Origin: Nepenthes gracilis
Taxonomy: Eukaryota; Streptophyta; Magnoliopsida; Caryophyllales; Nepenthaceae
Assembly (NCBI GenBank): GCA_033239525.1
Contig: BSYO01000009.1
Coordinates: 16,947,299-17,011,298, forward strand
DNA: 64,000 nt
Direction: 5' to 3'
Below are positions 56,789 through 64,000 of the stretch, in pieces. Every line of letters starts with the position of its first letter. Position 1 is the first letter of the stretch. The notes beneath the pieces were generated by a model. The model did no database searches. It saw only the letters and a list, made by a program, of their open reading frames with translations, and had not been told where the DNA came from. The position numbers and the translations under genes were made by a program.

Positions 56789-57169
56789 TTAGTGCCGTCT
56801 ATGAGAAACGACCAAAAAGTTTGACTGCCATACTCTTATAAAGACAAATATGTTGAACACATTGAATACAAGTCAATGTACCAATTAGAGACGCCACCTC
56901 ATGTGGCAACTGCCCTCCTATGGGCAGTCGGGTGGATGATCATTCCAACCCCTATGCGTAAGCACTCAAAATGAGAATGGATGACATCTCCAAGGTCGCC
57001 CAGACCAATTGCACATGACTCAATGAACGGTTGAAGGGAGATCCATCTTTTGCCTCCCAAACAACGACTTTTAAGTGAAAGAAGAGAAAAAGAGAGTACC
57101 AAGCTGATAAGGGCCGTAGGCCTAAAGACCTTGAGACACATGTTACCTCGAGCAATAAAGTTTCGACGC

Positions 57170-58440
57170 ACTTGGAAGGTCATCTGAGTTATAAGACATG
57201 AGAGCATAGCCCTGAGAAGTGAAATCCTCATTATTCTTGTGACAATAGAGAGCCCTCGTACTAAGTAGGAGCCGCTCACACGTGCACGCCCTCCAATACT
57301 TATCACCCACTCAAACTCTTATGCCACACAGAACCCTTCAAAATTGAGAATCTTCCTTAATGAAAAGAGAATGGCAACTCCTCCTCAAATGGAGGAAAAA
57401 GTTAAAAAAATATGGATATAATTTTGGAGGAGACGTCAAAGGACGAAATGTTGACTTGCAGGATCTCCATTGTGAATGGAAATCTGAACACATCCTCTCC
57501 CTCATAAGTTCAAGATACCCGCTCTAAATCTTTACAATAGAAGTACTGATTTGATGGACCATTTTGACTATTTCTACACTCTCCGAGTGTTCATGGCCTG
57601 GACGAGGTTACAATGTGTCTATACTTTCCCTTAACTTTCAAAGGGGATGCCCGAGTTTAGTTTCATCAACTTCATCCCAACTCGATTCAAGCGTTTCAAG
57701 ACTTGACGATGACTTCTTATCCAAGTTCACTTCCATTCAAAGAGAGAAAAGGCAACCATGACACCTTACCAGTGTCAAGTAAGGGCCAAACAAAATTTGA
57801 AGAAATTCCTAACTCGATTCATGACTAAGGCCCGAAAAGATACCCAGCTGCATGCTTTCATATTGAGCTTAAAGCTTGGGGTCTTTTTCAAGCATCGACC
57901 CATAAGGACCCGTAGACTTTTAGAGAGGTCGAGTCAATTGCTTGAGCCTACATAGCAGCCGAAGAAGCTAATGAAGTGAAACGGTCGAAGTGTGTTGATC
58001 ATTTTTGTTAGAAGATGATGGATGGGAAGAGGAAGAATGGGGACCGCATGAGCTCTTGAGGACCGAGGAAGTAGTAGAAGTGTGAGCCAACAGCACTAAG
58101 GAAATTTAGACCATTGAATTTGACTCTTTTGAATGCTTCTCGCACTAGTATTTTGATACAGATGCAAGATGAAAAAGTTTTTAAATGGCCGAAGGCATTA
58201 AAGATGCTTTATGGAGATGATCATATAAAATACTGTCGCTTCCATCGGTGTGGGGGCCACAGCACTGAAAACTGTCGGATATTGTAGAAGAAGATTGAAG
58301 AACTTATCCGAAAAGGACACCTTACCCTGTTTCTACAAAGACCCAAACAAACCTCCGAAGGAGTAGATGGGAATGAAGTCGAATAGCCAAGAAATCGAGT
58401 GACAGCTGAGGTCGTTAATATGATTACAACATGACCAACG
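57170..58440 (+). pseudogene. gag of element 3
   Basis: Gag core at about 57500-57980 in shifting frames (DHFDYFYTL, then RVFMAWTRLQCVYTFPLTF). The zinc-knuckle-like end is well kept at 58233-58330: KYCRFHRCGGHSTENC, then IEELIRKGHLTLFLQRP. Stops interrupt throughout. Confidence 0.7.
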
Positions 58441-58499
58441 CGAAATAACACCCCAGAGCGCTCAAGTATGGCAGCCGGTTAATAGAGGCCAAGGTAGGA

Positions 58500-58960
58500 G
58501 TTACGAATAATATCATTAGTTTAGTAACGGAGATATGACTCATGTAACCTCTCCTCATTCTAATCCCTTTATTGTATTTGAACTCATCTCTGATGGTAAC
58601 ATAGTCTATTAGTTGAAATGATTATTTATTGATAATAAAAGTTTAAGGAATTTATTTTATCTCGATAAGTACTTTAAACTGGGTCTGAAAAGATGTCAGA
58701 TAAAACTCACCGAGTGATTTTTGTACGAACTGGACAACGAGCCAGTGTCTATTCAAGGGGTCGTCTAGCTTGAAGTTACATTGGAGACTTATCTGAGGAC
58801 TGCTTCCAAGATACTTTCTTTTTTGGCAGTGAACATTCCATCGGTCTACAACGTTCCTATTTGATAGCTTTTCAGGCGATGACTTCGATCTCATATTTAA
58901 AGATGAAGTTTCCCACTCCGTACGACGTAGGAGAGGTCCTTAGCAATCAAATGACCGGAT
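58500..58960 (+). pseudogene. Protease region of element 3
   Basis: IDNKSLRNLFYLDKYFKLGL (from 58628) carries D-N-K where D-N-G is expected. Downstream ELDNEPVSIQGVV, then FLAVNIPSVYNVPI, then MTSISYLKMKFPTPYDVGEV follow the usual order. Confidence 0.7.
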
Positions 58961-58999
58961 GGACATATTACTTGTTCCAGATCACTCAAATATCCCCCA

Positions 59000-60050
59000 G
59001 CCAACCAATAGAGGATCTCGACTTTCGTGACAAAGCCACCTTGTTTCAAGCCCAATCCAGAGAGTCTACAGATCGGATCTCTTTGGACCCTAATGATCCA
59101 GAGAAGTACGTTCAAATAGGAAGTTCTCTGCAAAAACCCCTCCATAGCCAACTTTTAGTTTTCTCTGATAAAATTTTGATGTTTTTGCCCAAACCCCTAA
59201 AAACATACCAAGAATATCAGACCGGAATAATGGTCTATAAGTTGGATTTAGATCCCGGTTATAAACCTGTTCAACAAAAATAAAGTAATCATTTGGTTGA
59301 GAAATTAGTTGCTATTCATGAGGAGGTGAGAAAACTGCTTGATACTGGATTCATCAGGAAGGACCAATATCTAAATTGGTTATCTAATGTGATCCTGGTC
59401 AAAAAAAGTAGTTGGAAGTGGAGGATGTGTATCAATTTTACCAACGTTAACAAAGTATATCATAAGTATAGCTTTCTATTACAAAGGATTGATCTGCTCA
59501 TAGACTCAACTTCCAAACACAAATTGTTAAATTTTATGGATGCATATTTGGGCTATAACCAGATCCGAATGAGCTCAAGGACGATGAGCACACGTTATTT
59601 ATAACCGATCAAGGGATATACTTTTATAAAGTTATAACTTTTATACTAAAGAATGTGGACACCACCTACCAATGACTTGTTAATAAGATGTTTAAAACAA
59701 TATCGGATGAAATATAAAAGTAAATCTGAATGACATGCTTGTCAAGAACAGATCAACTGATGACTATATTCACGACCTGGACAAGACATTTCATGTCTTT
59801 TGGATACATCAAATGAATTTCAATCCAACAAAGTGTACGTTTGGAGTGATATCAAAAAGTTTTTGGATTTTATTGTCTCACATTGAAAGATTGAAATAAA
59901 CCCTAAAAAAATCGATACTATCCTTGACATGAACCCACCTCAAACCGTAAAAGAAGTCAAAAAACTCACCGGAAGGCTGGCAACGCTCTTCCATTTATTG
60001 GCTAAGTCAGCGAAAAAGTATTTACAATTCTTCAAAGCTTTGAGAGGGAT
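59000..60050 (+). pseudogene. Reverse transcriptase of element 3
   Basis: IMVYKLDLDPGYKPVQQK, then EEVRKLLDTGFIRK, then MCINFTNVNKVYHKYSF, then FMDAYLGYNQIRMSS. The catalytic box at 59723-59734 reads N-L-N-D. ETVKEVKKLTGRLA-like sequence (59938-59982) closes the domain. A frame break after 59600 and many stops follow. Confidence 0.75.
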
Positions 60051-60059
60051 GAAGCTTCG

Positions 60060-60530
60060 GCTTCCAATGGACAACCAACTATGAAGTTGCGTTCTTAGAG
60101 TTGAAGAAGTATCTCTCGAACCCACCACTCCTTCCTTTCCCACAAGAAAGTAAGGAGATGTATTTATATCTCATAGTAACTGGCACTACCCTAAACTTGA
60201 TCTTGATTCGACAATAGTCCAATAGACAATAACCTTTATATTATGTCAGCAATATCTTGACCAGCCCAGAGGCCTAATACTCTCACACTGAAAGGATGGA
60301 TCTGCCTCTTATATATTATGCTTGAAACTTCCGTCCTTATTTTCAAGCACATAAAATTGTCATCTTAACAAACCAGCCGCTAAAAGGAATCTTGTAGAGG
60401 CTAAACATGTCAAAACAACCGGATAAGTGGACCATCAGTTTGACGTGGAGCTCCAATCGAGGCCGATCTTAAAATGCCACACCCTGACAGATTTCATTGT
60501 TAAAATAATAACCCCAACTCGGGAAACCCT
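60060..60530 (+). pseudogene. First RNase H of element 3
   Basis: FLELKKYLSNPPLLPFPQE, then YVSNILTSPEA, then FRPYFQAHKIVILTNQPLKG can be read across frames with several stops (60080-60400). The order is as in element 2. Confidence 0.6.
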
Positions 60531-60576
60531 TGACCTTAATAAGACCAATGGTCATCAAAGGACTCATACATGAATC

Positions 60577-60951
60577 TTGCACATGGATAGTTCTTCAATA
60601 CAAATAGGTTGTAGTGCCGGCGTGGTCCTAAAAACTCCTAATGGGTCAAAAATTAAGTATTCAATAACCATCAAATTTTCTATGATCAATAATGTCACAG
60701 AGTACAAGGTATTACCTGTAGGACTTAGATTGGCCCAAGAGTGCTCAGCCAAGAACCCGATCGTCTACAGCAACTCAAAACTTATTGCCGATCAGGTTCG
60801 AAAGAATTTTGAGGCTTTCAACCTTCAGCTTTCCAAGTATCTCTCAAAGGTCCGTGGCTTGACTTTGACATTTGATATTGTGGAGATGAACCACATCTCA
60901 AGGGAAGAGAATGGAAAAGCAGATCGATCTACAAGGATCACAACGGAATAA
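60577..60951 (+). pseudogene. Archaeal-type RNase H of element 3, first copy
   Basis: MDSSSIQIGCSAGVVLKTPN, then NNVTEYKVLPVGLRLAQE, then YSNSKLIADQVRKNFEA, then NHISREENGKADRSTRI. The D-S of the core reads N-S. This copy is complete but ends at a TAA in the join with the second copy. Confidence 0.75.
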
Positions 60952-60956
60952 TGTCA

Positions 60957-61275
60957 CAATAAAGTATTCAATGACCTTCGAATTTTCTACGATCAATAAT
61001 GTTGCAGAGTATGAGATATTACCTGTAGGACTTAGATTGGCCCAAGAGTGCTCAGCCAAGAACCCAATCGTCTACAACAACTCGAAACTGATTGTCGATC
61101 AGGTTCGAAGGAATTTTGAGGCTTTCAACCCACAACTTTCCAAGTATCTTTCAAAAGCACGCGGCTTGACTTCGACATTTGATATTGTGGAGATGAACCA
61201 CATCTCAAGGGAAGAGAACGGAAAAGCATATCGATCTACAAAGATCGTAGCGACCAGAGACCTTGAGCAATAGGC
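60957..61275 (+). pseudogene. Archaeal-type RNase H of element 3, second tandem copy
   Basis: Repeats most of the preceding domain with a 307-base period (60655 against 60962, both AAGTATTCAAT...). It contains NNVAEYEILPVGLRLAQE, then YNNSKLIVDQVRRNFEA, then NHISREENGKAYRSTKI. It lacks the N-terminal W..(V)DGSS part, which the duplication did not include. Because 307 is not a multiple of three, the copy lies in another frame. Confidence 0.8.
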
Positions 61276-61369
61276 ATGAGAAATGCATAAAATCCTCAAA
61301 TTTTCCAACATAGATGACCCAGAGTTAGAGATAGTACAAATAGCCGATGTTGACAATTGTATGACTCCT

Positions 61370-62560
61370 TACATGAGATACGTGTCCGACGGCACGTTAT
61401 CAGATAACTTGGATGAGGTCTAGCACGTGAAAAAGATAACAGGTTGGTATACCATTATGGATGAAAAGTTATACCGACATGGGAATTTCATCCCATATCT
61501 ACGGTGTCTCACACCAAAAGAAGCTGATTATGTGCTCGAAGAAGTACACCTTGGCATTTGCGGATCCTATATTGGAGATTCATGCGATAATGTCACTACT
61601 GGCCAAGCATGAAGCACGGTGCCATGAATTTTGTACGAAAATGTGAAAACTGTCAAATCCATGAGAACCTTACCCATCAACCACATATAGAGCTCTGAAC
61701 CCTGCAGTCGCCTTGGCCATTCTCACAATGGGAACTCGATATCCTCGGACCCCTTCTATAGTAGAGTCTAGATAAAGAAAGTTCATGATTGCTAGAATTG
61801 ACTATTTCATGAAGTGGGTCAAGGCTGTCTCACTAACTCGAATCATTGAATAGAATGCAACAAAGTTCATCCGTCAGACTTTATTATGTAGATTTGATAT
61901 TTTTGAAATCATAATAACCGACAATAGGACCGAATTTACTAGCAAGCGATTCATAAAATATTGTGCTTATTTGAGAATAAAGTTGGTTGACACCTCCATT
62001 GCTTACTACAAACTAATGAATAAATGGAGGATCCCAACCGCATACTACTGTATAGTTTGAAAATGAAGTTTGAAAGTAATAGGGGCTTATGGGTGGACGA
62101 ATTGCCATCTGTATTATAATCATACAAGATGACGCTCAGAGGGTCAATTTGAGAGGCCCCCTTTAGCCTATACTATGGGAATTAGAATATCATACTAATA
62201 GAAGTCCAACAACCCAATCTCCGAATCAAATATTTCAATTCACTCAACAATTCACAAAGACTCTGAAAAAACCTTGACCTATTTGAAGAGACTCAAGACA
62301 TGACACGATTACAGAAGGCAACTTATCATCAACATGTTATGAAGGTGAGAGTGCGCTAGTTTGATATGGAGATTTAGGGCTATGAAGTATTAAAACTACT
62401 AGTAGGAATGCTGATCAAAACAAACTCTCACCTAATTGAGAGGGCTTTTTTAGTCTCAACCATTATCCAAAATTGGGTGTACAAGTTACGCACCCAAAAT
62501 GGCAAACTTGTCCCAACAATTTGGAATGTCTTTCATCTCAAAAAGTATTATCAATAAATA
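61370..62560 (+). pseudogene. Integrase of element 3
   Basis: YLRCLTPKEADYVLEEVHLG (61495-61554) and later core pieces are heavily broken. I-I-T-D-N-R-T-E-F at about 61909-61935 keeps the second Asp but has G to R. The C-terminal ERAFLVSTIIQNWVYKLRT, then NGKLVPTIWNVFHLKKYYQ ends at TAA 62557-62559. Confidence 0.7.
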
Positions 62561-63181
62561 TACATCTGATCAGGATAATGTTAGTTTACATCATTTGGAG
62601 TAACTATAAAATATGTTACATTTTACTAATAAAATAATAATTTATTGTTCATATAAGTGTTTGTTTGTCATTTCATAATATTGCATAACCTAAATTATCC
62701 CTAAATCAAGTAAGATCCATTCACCTATCCCTTAAACCGCCACTTGGTGGTCAATAAAATTCGGTCATATTATTCAGCGGCCCTAACTAAGTCGGATTGT
62801 TAAACTTGGTCATGGAACCAAATGGCCCTCATGAGATTGAATGCTAAAAACTTACGGGGCTATCTTAAAGCATAAATGTAAAGACCTCTAATTAAAGGAA
62901 GATAGTATTGTTAGCTAAATATGGTGCGAAAAACTTAAGTTAGATGCACAAGTGCTTTGATACCCTCTAGCATGTCCGACTGACAAAAGCGACATGTAGA
63001 TGATAGCTTAAGTCATCTCAAGAGCCTGACATTTAAGCTTATAATGCTTGGCCAACTTATGTATGTATGTATGTATAACGAAGAGGGAGAGAAAGAAGAA
63101 TTAACACAATTATGAAAAAAATTATTTCATTATAAAAATTTCACTAGTACAAGAATAATTAAAAATAATAAATACATATAT
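62561..63181 (+). other. 3' tail of element 3
   Basis: Non-coding. It contains a (TATG)n run at 63058-63076. The degenerate phrase GTCGGATTGTTAAACTTGGTC near 62791 may be the remnant of a repeat array like that at 26751-26949, but no clear period is seen. Confidence 0.4.
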
Positions 63182-64000
63182 TTATTTCAGAGGAGGATGA
63201 GGCTGCAAAGTTTCTGGTAAAGGCTCCCAAAAATTCACATCGTCTTTGAAATGGTACATCATATCTGAATTATGTCGAGCACTAAGGTTCCTTTGATGGA
63301 ATATGGAAATGGAAATGTTAGGAGCCACCATCTTGATGATGTATTGCCAAAGACTGATACCATCCCAATACTTGTACTCCATCACCTACTTGATGTTATT
63401 CGGACTAATGGATATCCGAAGCTCACTCTCCAACTTGAAGTTTTGGTCACAACAGAGGGCATACTACTTCGTCTCAGGCAGCTCACATTTGAGATGGGAA
63501 ACACACTCCTCCAATGCCAAGAACTTCTTTTTCTCAATGTAATTGTGAAACAGGTGGTTAGTAGTGGAGACGAGAGAATAGACCAATTCTTGAAGTTGCA
63601 AGAAGAGAACAATTAGGTGCCGCAAAGAAGACAATAAAAGAACTAAGAAAAGGTTTGGCAAATACTTCGGAGAAAAAAGAGTTCCCTATGGGAGCATTAC
63701 TTATGGGAACCTCCTAGACCTCTAACTCCGAGGGCTCCACAACGGCTACCTCGACCACCTCACTGACTCCTTTGACAAAAAAATCCCCCGGAGCCTCAAA
63801 CGTTGGGTCTCGAAACCAGATGTTTTAACTGCTGCCTCAGAAGCTGCTTTCGGCTTGACCTCGGGCGTGAGGCCTCTAAGCGAAGCACGTCTGTCACCTC
63901 GACTCGTCCTTTGACCTTGTCTTCTACTTTGGCCTTGGACACTAGGGGCTCGAAAGAAGGCACCTCGGCAACCTCTGCATGAAGTCTCAAGATGACCACC
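63182..64000 (-). pseudogene. Antisense reading region in element 3, C-terminal part
   Basis: On the minus strand, reading leftward from the window edge, VPSFEPLVSKAKVEDKVKG is followed by stops, then a helical piece LQELVYSLVSTTNHLFHNY, then EECVSHLKCELPETK, and finally WEPLPETLQPHPPLK at a stop (63182). Position and orientation match the antisense region of element 2. The diagnostic domain would lie beyond the window, so family membership is inferred only. Confidence 0.45.

Larger units (their letters stand above)
56128..64000 (+). mobile_element. Element 3: Tat-type Ty3/gypsy retrotransposon, 5' part, runs off the window
   Basis: A 5' LTR is followed by gag, protease, RT, RNase H, a duplicated archaeal-type RNase H, integrase and the start of a 3' tail with an antisense reading region. 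The order equals element 2. All domains contain stops and active-site changes. The 3' LTR is not in the window, so the length and age cannot be judged. Confidence 0.85.

Overview
The window is a stretch of plant nuclear DNA, most likely from a eudicot. The evidence is GT-AG introns, a seed-type LEA protein, an SRPK-family kinase with a long intron, an LMI1/ATHB-51-type HD-Zip I gene, AT-rich intergenic DNA, and decayed Ty3/gypsy retrotransposons of the Tat type. I cannot name the species.

Layout. 181-2241 (+): group 3 LEA gene, three exons. 2729-12502 (-): SR-protein-specific kinase gene, four exons with a 7.1-kb second intron, tail-to-tail with the LEA gene. 12988-18814 (+): decayed LTR retrotransposon (element 1) with both LTRs but deleted from the middle of RT onward. 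19993-32408 (+): 12.4-kb Tat-type Ty3/gypsy element (element 2) with gag, protease, RT, two RNase H domains and integrase, all broken. Its 3' half holds an antisense reading region with a plant 'gypsy-type transposase' domain and two minisatellites. 32409-38277: AT-rich DNA with a purine-rich block, a 277-bp MITE-like inverted-repeat element and a retroelement-like fragment. 38278-43781 (+): a second internally deleted element (element 4). 44645-46994 (-): LMI1-like homeodomain-leucine zipper gene, three exons. 47151-52858: AT-rich intergenic DNA with one GC-rich block of unknown nature. About 52859-53946: probable solo LTR carrying a roughly 20-bp minisatellite. 56128 to the window end (+): 5' LTR and body of a further Tat-type element (element 3), with a tandem duplication of its second RNase H domain and the start of another antisense region.

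Only three intact protein-coding genes are visible: a desiccation protector, a splicing-factor kinase and a leaf/meristem regulator. They have no evident shared pathway. The rest is mainly retrotransposon sediment of one broad lineage. Its LTRs share a U5-proximal motif, a primer-binding region and, for elements 1 and 2, the same bases just before the 3' LTR. All catalytic cores I could read are mutated, so none of the copies looks autonomous. Splice sites were set by eye from protein-family continuity and GT-AG rules. LTR edges are by-eye alignments and target-site duplications were not convincing. Identity figures are visual estimates.
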